From JBCCMA01 sp045107005 (GTDB taxonomy: Bacteria > Pseudomonadota > Gammaproteobacteria > Steroidobacterales > JBCCMA01), in contig JBGCFP010000021.1 of assembly GCA_045107005.1 (NCBI GenBank), forward strand, positions 25,050-89,049: a stretch of 64,000 nt of DNA, read 5' to 3'. The notes beneath the pieces are model-generated. The model had not been told where the DNA came from and did not search any database. It saw only the letters and a program-made list of their open reading frames with translations. A program made the translations under genes and the position numbers. Below are positions 42,890-51,877 of this stretch, one piece after another (the first letter of the stretch is position 1; each line of letters opens with the position of its first letter).

Positions 42890-43828
42890 GTGCGCATAGG
42901 CTTTGCCGGCACGCCGGACTTCTCCGTTCCCACGCTCGACGCGCTCTATGAGTGGAGCGCCGCCAACGAGGCGCAAGTTGTTGGCGTCTGGACGCAACCA
43001 GACCGGCCTTCCGGGCGCGGCCGGAAAATCACACCTGGTCCGGTGAAACAGTGCGCGCTCGATCACGCTACGCCGGTTTACCAGCCCCGATCGCTGCGCG
43101 ATGCGCAAGCGCAGGCAGAGCTCTTTGGCGTCGAACTGGATTTGCTCGTTGTTGTCGCCTACGGGCTGATCCTGCCGCTTGAAGTGCTCGACGCGCCCCG
43201 TTTGGGTTGCGTCAACGTGCACGCATCCCTGTTGCCGCGCTGGCGTGGCGCCGCGCCGATTCAACGCGCCATTGCCGCGGGCGATACGATTACTGGCGTC
43301 GGGATTATGGCCATGGACGAAGGCCTCGATACCGGCGCCCTGTGGCGCAATACGCCCATTTCGATTGGTGCCGACGACACGGGCGGTATGTTGCACGATC
43401 GTCTGGCAGCCGCTGGTGCCGAGGCGTTGATTGACGCGTTGCCCGATATCCTGGCGGGCAAGCCGCCAACACCGCAGGATCCGGAAATGCGCACCTACGC
43501 GGCGAAGCTGACCAAGGCAGAAGCGACCGTCGACTGGCAGCAGGACGCGCAAACCATTGTTAACCAGATTCGCGCGTTTAACCCTTGGCCGGTAGCGCAG
43601 ACGACATTGGATGGGTCGCAGCTGCGTTTGTGGTCCGGCACGGTCGGGCAGACGCCACATGACCACCCACCCGGTTACGTCACGGTCAACGATGAGGGTT
43701 TGCTGGTGAGCTGTGGCCACGGGGCAGTCCAACTGACCGAAGTGCAGATCTCGGGCGGGCGCCCAACGCCCGCCAATACGTTTAGCCGTGCGCGCGACTG
43801 CGCTGGCCGTATTCTGGGGCAAGACTGA
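42890..43828 (+). CDS. fmt: Methionyl-tRNA formyltransferase
   Basis: A protein of 312 residues from GTG 42890, 11 bases after def. The formyltransferase core has AGTPDFSVPTLDAL and the folate-binding loop NVHASLLPRWRGAAPIQRAI with the catalytic Asn-His; a C-terminal OB-like domain binds the tRNA. It formylates initiator Met-tRNA. Its TGA shares a base with the rsmB ATG. Confidence 0.96.
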   Translation: MRIGFAGTPDFSVPTLDALYEWSAANEAQVVGVWTQPDRPSGRGRKITPGPVKQCALDHATPVYQPRSLRDAQAQAELFGVELDLLVVVAYGLILPLEVLDAPRLGCVNVHASLLPRWRGAAPIQRAIAAGDTITGVGIMAMDEGLDTGALWRNTPISIGADDTGGMLHDRLAAAGAEALIDALPDILAGKPPTPQDPEMRTYAAKLTKAEATVDWQQDAQTIVNQIRAFNPWPVAQTTLDGSQLRLWSGTVGQTPHDHPPGYVTVNDEGLLVSCGHGAVQLTEVQISGGRPTPANTFSRARDCAGRILGQD

Positions 43829-45135
43829 TGGCGCGCTCGGTCCGGGCGCTGGCCGCGCAAGTGGTCTGTGATGTGATGCGCGGCAGTGCGCTGGACGGGC
43901 CTTTAGAGAGGGCGCGCGACACGTTGTCACGCGCTGACGACCGCGGCTTGCTGGCGGCGCTGTGTTTCGGAGCGTTGCGCCACTTTTATTACAATCGTGC
44001 GGCCGTGCGTTCACTGCTCTCCAAGCCCGGCCAAAAACTTAATCCTTTGCTTGAAGCCCTTTTGATCGTCGGCATCGAACAGCTTGAGCGTATGCGCGTG
44101 GCGCCGCACGCGGCCGTGTCCGAAACCGTCGCGGCGGCGCGAGTGCTCAAGCTCAAAGGCTCAGCGGGACTCACTAACGCCATACTGCGCCGCTATCAAC
44201 GCGAGCGCGATGAGATACACGCGAAACTCCAATCCAACGAAGAGGCGCGCTACAACCACCCAAAGTGGTTGCTCAAAGCACTGCGCCACGACTGGCCCGA
44301 TGAGTTTGAAACCATCGTCGAGGCGAACAACGCGCCGGCACCCATGTGGTTGCGCGCCAATGTACTGCGCGGCACGCGTGACGACTACGCGAAGCGGTTT
44401 GCCGACGTGAAAGACGTCACGACCGGCGAGGGCGCGCTGATCACCAGCGCGATCAAAGTGACGCCGCCCCAGCCGGTGCCAAAATTGCCGGGGTTTATGG
44501 ACGGTGACGTCACGGTTCAGGATCAGGCGGCCCAGCTCGCGGCGCATCTTTTGGCACCGCAGCCGGGTCAGCGCGTTCTGGACGCGTGCGCGGCGCCCGG
44601 CGGCAAAACCGGTCATTTGCTGGAGCTGGCGTCGGACGCACGGGTGGTCGCCGTGGATCACTCTGCTGCGCGTTTGGCGCGTTTGCGGGACAATCTGCAG
44701 CGTTTAGGCCACACCGCCGAGGTCGTTTGTGCCGACCTGCTCGACGCAGACGCCTGCCGCGAATTGGGCGAGTTTGACCGGGTTTTGCTCGATGCACCGT
44801 GCACCGGGAGCGGCGTTATTCGGCGACATCCCGATATTAAACTGCTGCGCCGAGCCGACGATTCTGCCAAGCTTAGGGGTCGCCAGCATTCGTTACTGTC
44901 CAACGTGTTTGCGCGGCTAAAGCCGGGTGGCGAACTGCTCTACGTCACCTGTTCTGTTCTGCGCAATGAAAACGATGCTGTGTTGGCGCGTTTTTATGCA
45001 GACCATCCGGCTGCCAAAACGGCGCCGGTGACATTGTCGACGTGGGGACGCTCAACGCAGTATGGGCGGCAAATCCTCCCGGGCGACGAGGAGTCAGACG
45101 GTTTTTACTATGCGCGCATCGTCAAGCAGTCTTGA
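43828..45135 (+). CDS. rsmB: 16S rRNA m5C967 methyltransferase
   Basis: This 435-residue protein has an N-terminal NusB-like RNA-binding domain (about 1-140), then the SAM-dependent methyltransferase core: DACAAPGGKTGHLLEL, DAPCTGSG with the release Cys, and YVTCSVLRNEND with the nucleophile Cys. It methylates cytosine 967 of 16S rRNA. It overlaps the fmt stop by one base. Confidence 0.95.
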   Translation: MARSVRALAAQVVCDVMRGSALDGPLERARDTLSRADDRGLLAALCFGALRHFYYNRAAVRSLLSKPGQKLNPLLEALLIVGIEQLERMRVAPHAAVSETVAAARVLKLKGSAGLTNAILRRYQRERDEIHAKLQSNEEARYNHPKWLLKALRHDWPDEFETIVEANNAPAPMWLRANVLRGTRDDYAKRFADVKDVTTGEGALITSAIKVTPPQPVPKLPGFMDGDVTVQDQAAQLAAHLLAPQPGQRVLDACAAPGGKTGHLLELASDARVVAVDHSAARLARLRDNLQRLGHTAEVVCADLLDADACRELGEFDRVLLDAPCTGSGVIRRHPDIKLLRRADDSAKLRGRQHSLLSNVFARLKPGGELLYVTCSVLRNENDAVLARFYADHPAAKTAPVTLSTWGRSTQYGRQILPGDEESDGFYYARIVKQS

Positions 45136-45144
45136 GCACACCGC

Positions 45145-45750
45145 ATGATGTCAGTGGCCGCCACTTTCGCCAAAGCGTTCGGCCGTCGACCGTCGCTGGT
45201 ACTGATGCTGCTGCTGTACGGCACGTCGGTGTGGGCACAGGACGATGCCAGCACGGGTCGTTTCGACGTGCGTTCTGCCTACACGCAAGTGCTCGACGGC
45301 GTTTACCACGTGTCTGCGCAGATCGACTATGGTCTGACTCAACCGGCAATTGACGCGCTGCGTAACGGCGTTCCCCTGACCTTCAAGCTCGATATCGAAG
45401 TGTCGCGCAAGCGCCGTTTTCTACCTGACGCCACCGAGCACGAACTTTTGCAGCGCTATGAGCTGTCGTTTCACGCGCTGAGCGGGCGCTATGTCGTGCG
45501 CAATCTCAACAGTGGCGAGCAAGACTCCTTCGGCACGCTGTCCTCGGCTCTGGTGGGTTTAGGTGAAGTCGACCGGCTGCCGGTCCTTGATGCGTCGCTG
45601 CTAAAAGATGACAAAACCTATCGCATCGGCATGCGCGCGACACTCGACATAAAATCGCTGTCAGGACCGCTGCGTCTGCTCGCGTCACTCTTTCGTTTTA
45701 ACGACTGGCGTCTGACCAGTAAATGGCACGCATGGGCGCTAAATCCCTAG
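45145..45750 (+). CDS. DUF4390 exported protein
   Basis: A protein of 201 residues with a signal segment (about 15-32: SLVLMLLLYGTSVWAQ) and a beta-rich body typical of DUF4390 (LTFKLDIEVSRKRRFLPD, YELSFHALSGRYVVRNL). It ends in the basic/aromatic FRFNDWRLTSKWHAW. It occurs constantly between rsmB and ntrY in this lineage, so a role as periplasmic partner of the NtrY sensor is plausible but not shown. It overlaps the ntrY start by 28 bases. Confidence 0.85.
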   Translation: MMSVAATFAKAFGRRPSLVLMLLLYGTSVWAQDDASTGRFDVRSAYTQVLDGVYHVSAQIDYGLTQPAIDALRNGVPLTFKLDIEVSRKRRFLPDATEHELLQRYELSFHALSGRYVVRNLNSGEQDSFGTLSSALVGLGEVDRLPVLDASLLKDDKTYRIGMRATLDIKSLSGPLRLLASLFRFNDWRLTSKWHAWALNP

Positions 45751-47966
45751 GCCGTTTTGCGCTGCGAGCGCTCAGCGTTATCGGCGTAGTGGTGCTGGTC
45801 ACGTCATTGGCGCTGCTCGCCAAGACCACGCAAAACAGCGAGGACTTTGGCCGCATGCACGTGCTCATCGTGCTGCTCAACGTGTTCGGTGTCGCGCTGC
45901 TGCTGGCGCTGATTCTGGTCAGCGTGCTGCGGCTGGTGCGCGACTATCGCAAGGGCATCCCCGGTGCTCGCCTGAAGGGCCGCATGATCGCCATGTTTGT
46001 GCCGTTGGCAATCGTGCCGATCATGCTGGTCTATCTGTACTCGATGTATTTTCTCAATCGCGGGATCGACAGTTACTTCACCACGGAGGTCGAGCGCGGT
46101 CTGGATGATGCGCTGTCGCTCAGTCGAAGCGCGCTCGATCTGCGAACGCGCGAGGAAATGGACGCGCTGCGCGCCGTGGTGCGCGAGACCCAGCGCTGGC
46201 AGGACGGCGAGTTTGCGCCGGAAATTGATCGCCTGCGGCGCGAGTTGCGCGCCGACGAGTTAACCGTCTACGGCGCCAATCGGCGCATCATCGCGACCAG
46301 TACTACGTCTGAGTTGAGCATGATGCCGGTCGCGCCACCTGAGGATATTTTGCGGCAGGCTCGCCAAGGTGTGCCGCGCGTAACGCTGGAGCCGCTGGCC
46401 GACGGTGGTTTGATCGTGCACGCGGCGATGCGCATGGAGCGACTCGACCCCGGGCAGCCGACCCGCATCGCGCACGCTACGTTTTCGGTGCCGCCGCGCC
46501 TGAGCGAACTGGCCGCGTCGGTGCAAGGTGCCAACAAGGAATACGATGCGCTGGTGTTTTTGCGCGAGCCGTTGAAAGACAGTTTCAAACTGACGCTGAC
46601 ACTCGTGCTTCTGGTGTCACTGCTGATCGCGCTGTGGGGCGTTTTCTTTTTTGCCCGTCGGATCGTGGCGCCGATTCAAAACCTGGTGGCCGGCACGCGC
46701 GCCGTGGCGGCCGGGGATTTCGATATGCGCTTGCCTGAGAAAGGCAGTGACGACGTTGGTTTTCTGGTGCGCTCGTTTAACGATATGACGCGGCGACTGG
46801 CGGACGCGCGCGAACTTGCCATCGCCAGTCAAAGCGCCATGGAGACCGAGCGCGCTAGCTTGAAAGCGATTCTGGCGCGCCTGTCCACCGGCGTGGTCGC
46901 CCTGGAAACCGATCTGACCATTCGCAACTACAACGAAGCGGCTGGCGCCATTCTGGGCGTTGATTTTGACGGTACACGCGGGCGCGCGCTGCACGATGTT
47001 GCGCGCGGTCAGCGCCTGTACGAGCAGTTTGTTGAAGTCTGTCAGGATCACCTGCAGCGGGGCGATCGCGAATGGCGTGAGCAGATTGTGCTGCGTGGTG
47101 AAGTGGGCCGCCGTGTGTTGATGTGCGCGTGTACCGCGCTGCCGTTTGAGAATCAGCAACAGCCCGGCGGTTACGTCGTGGTGTTCGACGACGTGACGGC
47201 GGTGCTGCAGGCGCAACGCGACGCGGCCTGGGGCGAAGTGGCGAGACGCCTCGCGCACGAGATCAAGAATCCGCTAACGCCGATTCAGCTGTCAGCCGAA
47301 CGCCTGCGGCGGCGCTATCTGGAAACCATGGACGCACAAGAAGCCGAACTGCTTGAACGTGCCACGCGCACGATCGTGCAGCAGGTCGAATCGATGAAAG
47401 ATATGGTCGACGCGTTCCGCGACTACGCGCGGGCACCGGATATCGATGTCCAGTCGTTCGATTTGAATCGACTGATTGTCGAAGTCACCGATCTGTACCG
47501 CAGCCAGGAGCTCAACGTGCGGGTGACGTTAGATCTGGCGGAGGATCTCGGCGCAATCGATGCCGACAGCGGTCGTCTGCGTCAGATCCTCCACAATTTA
47601 TTACGTAATTCCATTGAGGCACTGAGCGGTCGCGATGAGCCGTCCGTTACGGTCCGCACACGAAGCTTGCACGAGCGCGGTCACGAACTGGCCGAGCTGC
47701 GGGTCGAGGACAACGGCCCGGGTTTTGACGATGCCATCATGGAATCACTGTTTGATCCCTACGTCACCAGCAAGCCCAAAGGAACGGGGCTGGGTCTTGC
47801 CATCGTTAAAAAACTGGTGGAAGAACACGCCGGGCAACTGCGGGCCGGTAACGCCGAGGGAGGTGGTGCCTACGTCCAAATCATATTGCCACTGAATGAA
47901 GAGTCACGTAGCGTGATGATGGCCCGCGCAATGGCGCCGGGAGAGAGCAGGAGGGAGCGCGCATGA
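45723..47966 (+). CDS. ntrY: NtrY-type membrane sensor histidine kinase
   Basis: The protein is 747 residues. Membrane helices lie in the first 105 residues and at about 285-305, enclosing a periplasmic/extracytoplasmic region. A HAMP domain (about 307-360) and a PAS domain (about 375-490) follow. The DHp region has the phospho-His in RRLAHEIKNPLTPIQLSAERL. The ATPase domain contains LHNLLRNSIEAL, VEDNGPGF and KGTGLGLAIVKKL. Its partner is NtrX, whose start overlaps by four bases. NtrYX responds to nitrogen, redox or envelope state depending on the species. Confidence 0.93.
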   Translation: MARMGAKSLGRFALRALSVIGVVVLVTSLALLAKTTQNSEDFGRMHVLIVLLNVFGVALLLALILVSVLRLVRDYRKGIPGARLKGRMIAMFVPLAIVPIMLVYLYSMYFLNRGIDSYFTTEVERGLDDALSLSRSALDLRTREEMDALRAVVRETQRWQDGEFAPEIDRLRRELRADELTVYGANRRIIATSTTSELSMMPVAPPEDILRQARQGVPRVTLEPLADGGLIVHAAMRMERLDPGQPTRIAHATFSVPPRLSELAASVQGANKEYDALVFLREPLKDSFKLTLTLVLLVSLLIALWGVFFFARRIVAPIQNLVAGTRAVAAGDFDMRLPEKGSDDVGFLVRSFNDMTRRLADARELAIASQSAMETERASLKAILARLSTGVVALETDLTIRNYNEAAGAILGVDFDGTRGRALHDVARGQRLYEQFVEVCQDHLQRGDREWREQIVLRGEVGRRVLMCACTALPFENQQQPGGYVVVFDDVTAVLQAQRDAAWGEVARRLAHEIKNPLTPIQLSAERLRRRYLETMDAQEAELLERATRTIVQQVESMKDMVDAFRDYARAPDIDVQSFDLNRLIVEVTDLYRSQELNVRVTLDLAEDLGAIDADSGRLRQILHNLLRNSIEALSGRDEPSVTVRTRSLHERGHELAELRVEDNGPGFDDAIMESLFDPYVTSKPKGTGLGLAIVKKLVEEHAGQLRAGNAEGGGAYVQIILPLNEESRSVMMARAMAPGESRRERA

Positions 47967-49315
47967 ACGCGTCACAAATTCTGGTTGTCGATGATGAATC
48001 CGATATTCGCGGCTTGCTGCAGGAGATCCTGACCGAGGAAGGGTACGAGGTGTCTGTCGCCGCGGACGCGAGCGAGGCTCGGTCGTGGTGGCAAAAAGCC
48101 GATCCGGATTTGGTGCTGCTCGATATTTGGATGCCCGACACGGACGGCATTACGCTGCTCAAGGAGTGGGCGGACAGCGGTTCTTTGTCTTGCCCGGTGG
48201 TGATGATGTCCGGGCACGGCACGGTCGAAACGGCGGTCGAAGCGACGCGACTTGGCGCGTTCGATTTTGTCGAGAAACCGCTGTCGCTGGCAAAGCTTCT
48301 GAAAACGGTCGAGCGAGCGCTGGATTCAGGCAGCGTGCGTCGCCGCGATCCCGTGCGGCAGCTGGTGCCGCGCGTGTTGGCACCGGTCGGCAAGAGCGCG
48401 GTCATGCGAGCGCTGCGCGAGGAAGTCACGCAGGTAGCCCGCCACAGCGCGAACGTGCTGCTTAGCGGCGAATCCGGTACCGGTCGCGAGGCCTTTGCTC
48501 GCTACCTGCATTCGCTCAGCCCTCGCGCCGGTGGGCCCTTTGTCACCGTCGTGTGCAGCGCCATGGATGACGACAATGCGGCCGCGATGCTGCTCGGTAG
48601 CGACGATGAACCCGGGTTTCTCGCGCGGGCCGAGGGCGGCACGCTGTTTCTTAACCGCATCGAAGATTTGTGCGATCGCGCGCAACGGTTGCTGCTGGGC
48701 GTACTCGAAACCGGTGCTGTGCAGACGCCGCAAGGGCGACGGAATGTCGATGCGCTGTACGTCAGCTCGTCGGGTCCCGGCATCGAACGCCCCGAAGCGG
48801 CACCGAATCTTCGCGCCGAGCTGATTGCGCAGCTTGGCGTAATCCGTGTGCGTATACCGCCGCTGCGCGAATACAGTGAAGATGTACCGGAACTGCTCAA
48901 TCACTTCAGCGACAAACTGGCGGATTCCGAAGGACTGGTTATCCGCAAATTCTCGGTCGCCGCGCAGAATCGTCTGCGCAATTTTCCGTGGCCGGGCAAT
49001 ATCCGCGATCTGCGCAACCTCGTACATCGGCTGCTCATGACCGGCGACGGCGAATCGGTATCGCTGGACGAGGTGGAACGACACTTGGGTTCCGAGCCCA
49101 CGGAGAACATGCCGCTGGTCAAACAGGATTTGCTGGCGCTGCCGCTGCGCGAAGCGAGGGAGCAGTTTGAACGTGCCTACCTGAAACAGCAGCTAAGTTT
49201 GTGTGGCGGCAAAGTGGGCAAGCTGGCGCAGCGCGTTGGGATGGAGCGTACGCACCTGTACCGCAAGCTCCGTACGCTGGGCGTCGATTTCGGGCACAGC
49301 AACAGCGATGACTAA
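47963..49315 (+). CDS. ntrX: NtrX-type response regulator with degenerate AAA+ domain
   Basis: A protein of 450 residues. The receiver domain has Asp54 in LVLLDIWMPDTDG. The central AAA+ domain keeps the frame (LLSGESGTGREAFARYLH, FPWPGNIRDLRNL), but Walker A has Arg175 instead of Lys. The GAFTGA loop is missing from the region about 200-222. Walker B reads GGTLFLNRIEDL, with Asn and Arg for the usual Asp-Glu. A Fis-type HTH ends it (GGKVGKLAQRVGMERTHLYRKLRTLG). It probably acts as a sigma-54-independent DNA-binding regulator without ATPase activity. Confidence 0.92.
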   Translation: MNASQILVVDDESDIRGLLQEILTEEGYEVSVAADASEARSWWQKADPDLVLLDIWMPDTDGITLLKEWADSGSLSCPVVMMSGHGTVETAVEATRLGAFDFVEKPLSLAKLLKTVERALDSGSVRRRDPVRQLVPRVLAPVGKSAVMRALREEVTQVARHSANVLLSGESGTGREAFARYLHSLSPRAGGPFVTVVCSAMDDDNAAAMLLGSDDEPGFLARAEGGTLFLNRIEDLCDRAQRLLLGVLETGAVQTPQGRRNVDALYVSSSGPGIERPEAAPNLRAELIAQLGVIRVRIPPLREYSEDVPELLNHFSDKLADSEGLVIRKFSVAAQNRLRNFPWPGNIRDLRNLVHRLLMTGDGESVSLDEVERHLGSEPTENMPLVKQDLLALPLREAREQFERAYLKQQLSLCGGKVGKLAQRVGMERTHLYRKLRTLGVDFGHSNSDD

Positions 49316-49409
49316 AGCGAACCGTTGAGTGCGCGACATTCCGCTGACGAGAAGCGGTCGGCACAACGGAACCTGCCTTATTTCAAAATAGAACGACGGG
49401 CACAGCTGG

Positions 49410-49931
49410 ATGGAAGACGTTCTCTCTTTTTGGTTCGAGACGCTTGATCCCACAGACTGGTTTCACAAATCTGATGAGGTTGACGCGACGATTCGTCAGC
49501 GCTTCACCCAAACCTACGAGCGCATCAGCGTGGGCGAAGGTTCCAGTTGGCGGGTCAGCCCGCTCGGCCGCCTGGCCGAGATCCTGGTGCTTGATCAACT
49601 GCCGCGCAACATGTTTCGCGGTACTGCCAAAGCGTTTGCCACGGACGCAATGGCGCTGGTGTTGTCGCAAGAGGGCATCCGCCAAGGCGCTGACTTAAAG
49701 CTTGATGCAATCCAACGCGGTTTTTTTTACATGCCGTTCATGCACAGTGAATCACTGGCGGTTCACAGCCAGGCCATGGTGCTGTTCAAAGACCTGAAAA
49801 ACTTCGATTACGAGGTCAAGCACCGCGACATCATCGAGCGGTTTGGGCGTTACCCTCACCGCAATGGCGTTTTGGGTCGCCAGTCCACTCCGTCTGAGGT
49901 CGAATGGATGCAGTCTAACTCGGGTTTCTGA
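49410..49931 (+). CDS. DUF924 family protein
   Basis: This 173-residue protein has the DUF924 motifs LSFWFETLDPTDWFHKSDEVD (about 5-25), RLAEILVLDQLPRNMFRGT and RGFFYMPFMHSESLAVHSQ. It is soluble and helical, with a tetratricopeptide-like fold reported for this family; the function is unknown. It stands alone, 94 bases after ntrX. Confidence 0.92.
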   Translation: MEDVLSFWFETLDPTDWFHKSDEVDATIRQRFTQTYERISVGEGSSWRVSPLGRLAEILVLDQLPRNMFRGTAKAFATDAMALVLSQEGIRQGADLKLDAIQRGFFYMPFMHSESLAVHSQAMVLFKDLKNFDYEVKHRDIIERFGRYPHRNGVLGRQSTPSEVEWMQSNSGF

Positions 49932-50142
49932 AACGTTCTGTTACAACCATGACGCGACTGCCCACGCCAAAGTTGGGATGATTGCTGGCGATTGCAAAAC
50001 TGCGACGCAGGTCCAATCTGCGGGGCGAAGTTATGTCAGCATTTTGCTCACGATGCAGCCTCTGCGCCTGCTCACTTTTGACGAGTTGAGCGCAAGGCCT
50101 CTGCGCCGTGTTTGCACTCCCGATTTGGCCAGGAAGTTAGCC

Positions 50143-51219
50143 GTGAACTACAGAAGCGTCGCAGACCTCAATCGAATTATTGTCAGCAACCTTTACCGCA
50201 TCCCGGACGATGTGGATCTGATTGTTGGCGTGCCGCGCAGCGGCATGTTGGCCGCCTCGCTGGTCGCGCTGCACAGCAACCGTTCGCTGACCAATCTGCA
50301 GGGCTACATCGAAGGCAAGATTCTGCGTCCCGGCATGCAGCGAGCTGGCATTGGCCGCGAGGCTAACGATTTGTCGAACGTGCGTCGCGCTCTTGTCATT
50401 GATGACAGTGTCCTGAGCGGCGCTGAAATGGAACGCACGCGGGGCGAAGTGGAGGCAGCCGGCCTGATGGACTCCACAGACTTTGCCACGGTGTTCTGTT
50501 TGCCGGGCATGGAAGACACCGTGGATCTGGCGTTCGAACTGTGTGCGACGCCGCGCGTGTTCGAATGGAATTTGCTGCACGGTCACATGCTGCCGCAGTG
50601 CTGCGTGGACATCGACGGTGTCCTGTGCGTCGATCCCACCGAAGAACAAAACGACGACGGTCCGCGCTATCGCGATTTTCTGCGCACCGCGACGCCGCTG
50701 TGGCGGCCGTCCAGTACCATCAGCATGCTGGTGACGTCGCGATTGGAAAAGTACCGCGACCTGACCGAAGAGTGGCTGGCGGCCAACGGCGTGGAATACG
50801 ATCAACTGATCATGATGCAGTACAACACGATGGAAGAACGCAAGGCAGCCAAAGCCTACGGTTCGTTTAAGGCGGACGTTTACGCCAAGAGCGACAACAT
50901 TTTCTTCATCGAGAGCAACGACTGGACGGCAAGCGAGATCGCACGTCTCTCGGGCAAACCTGCGCTTTGCACGGAGACCCAGACGGTCTACGACCCGTAC
51001 GGTCTGCCGTATCTAAAGCAAAACGTTAAAGGCGTTGTCCAGGAGTCACAGAGTCTGACCAAACGCATTATTCGCAAGTTCGGCCGATCGATTCGCGCTG
51101 TTTGCCAGCCGGGCCCTGATCAAGGGCTAAGCCAGACCAGCGCGCGCGACGGTTTGCCGAACAAAACCGGCGCGGAAGCCGGCGAGCCCAGCTCAATCGT
51201 CAGTCAACGCCCGGGATAG
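50143..51219 (+). CDS. Phosphoribosyltransferase - HAD-like fusion protein
   Basis: This is 358 residues from GTG 50143, chosen because AGGAAG (50131-50136) lies six bases upstream and the family start pattern NYRSVADLN begins there; the open frame extends further, but the extra part is unlike coding sequence. Residues 1-140 form a type I PRTase with IVGVPRSGMLAA and the PRPP loop ALVIDDSVLSG (83-93). Residues 150-330 resemble a HAD hydrolase, with DIDG (156-159) as motif I and SMLVTSR (194-200) as motif II. The C-terminal 40 residues look disordered. The substrate is unknown; a nucleotide or sugar-phosphate salvage role is possible. Confidence 0.8.
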   Translation: MNYRSVADLNRIIVSNLYRIPDDVDLIVGVPRSGMLAASLVALHSNRSLTNLQGYIEGKILRPGMQRAGIGREANDLSNVRRALVIDDSVLSGAEMERTRGEVEAAGLMDSTDFATVFCLPGMEDTVDLAFELCATPRVFEWNLLHGHMLPQCCVDIDGVLCVDPTEEQNDDGPRYRDFLRTATPLWRPSSTISMLVTSRLEKYRDLTEEWLAANGVEYDQLIMMQYNTMEERKAAKAYGSFKADVYAKSDNIFFIESNDWTASEIARLSGKPALCTETQTVYDPYGLPYLKQNVKGVVQESQSLTKRIIRKFGRSIRAVCQPGPDQGLSQTSARDGLPNKTGAEAGEPSSIVSQRPG

Positions 51220-51841
51220 CCGGGCGCCCCTTCCGATACTTCTTTAGCTGCGCCTCCGCGGCTCGCTTCGCGTTCTCAAACTGCGCGCGCTCATCCTGAA
51301 TCTGGAATACGCGACGGCGCAGGCGGTCGATGTCCGTCTGCAGTCGAATCCGATCCTGCGTGTTGGCCGAGTTGTACTGGGACTGCAGTCGCTGGACATC
51401 CGTTTGGGCGCTGCGCATTTCCCGCTCCGACCGGTCGAGGCCGCGTTGCGCATCGCGTAGCGTTTCCTTGAGCTCGTATTCTTCGTAGCCGATCTGATAA
51501 GTCTGGATGAAATCGGGTTCCTGCGGGCGCGGGCAGACGTACAGATACTCTTTGCCTGCCAAGCCAAATTCGTAGCCGCCTTTGGGCGTGCAAAGTAGCG
51601 CGAGTCCGTCGGCGTAACCGGCACCATAGGCGTTCTGGTCGGGCGGCGGTGCCGATCCGGCGCACGCGGCGAAGCGCTGATCCCGCCGAATGCTGGCGGC
51701 TCCCTCCTGTCCGTCCTGGACCCCGAGTGCACGCCAGTCCGCGCTAGCGCAGTCTTTGGCGCTCATGCCGGACGGGCCTGTCGCGCAGCTGGAAAGTGCC
51801 GCGCACAGCGCCAGGATACTTAACCTTGAAAACGTGTTCAT
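51200..51841 (-). CDS. DUF2799 lipoprotein with coiled coil
   Basis: A protein of 213 residues from ATG 51841. The lipobox is LSSC (16-19). The DUF2799 part has DCASADWRALGVQDGQEG and AYGAGYADGLALLCTPKGGYEFGLAG. A charged coiled coil at about 120-205 ends the protein. It is probably an outer-membrane-anchored periplasmic protein of unknown role. Its 3' end overlaps that of the convergent phosphoribosyltransferase gene by 20 bases. Confidence 0.87.
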   Translation of the reverse strand: MNTFSRLSILALCAALSSCATGPSGMSAKDCASADWRALGVQDGQEGAASIRRDQRFAACAGSAPPPDQNAYGAGYADGLALLCTPKGGYEFGLAGKEYLYVCPRPQEPDFIQTYQIGYEEYELKETLRDAQRGLDRSEREMRSAQTDVQRLQSQYNSANTQDRIRLQTDIDRLRRRVFQIQDERAQFENAKRAAEAQLKKYRKGRPAIPGVD

Positions 51842-51877
51842 CGTGCCGTCCACCGTTGTCGTGTTTGGCCCAGACTA

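Noticed and set aside
49843..50142. N-terminal extension of the phosphoribosyltransferase upstream of GTG 50143
   Set aside because: The extra codons overlap DUF924, lack family similarity and precede a good ribosome site at 50131-50136.
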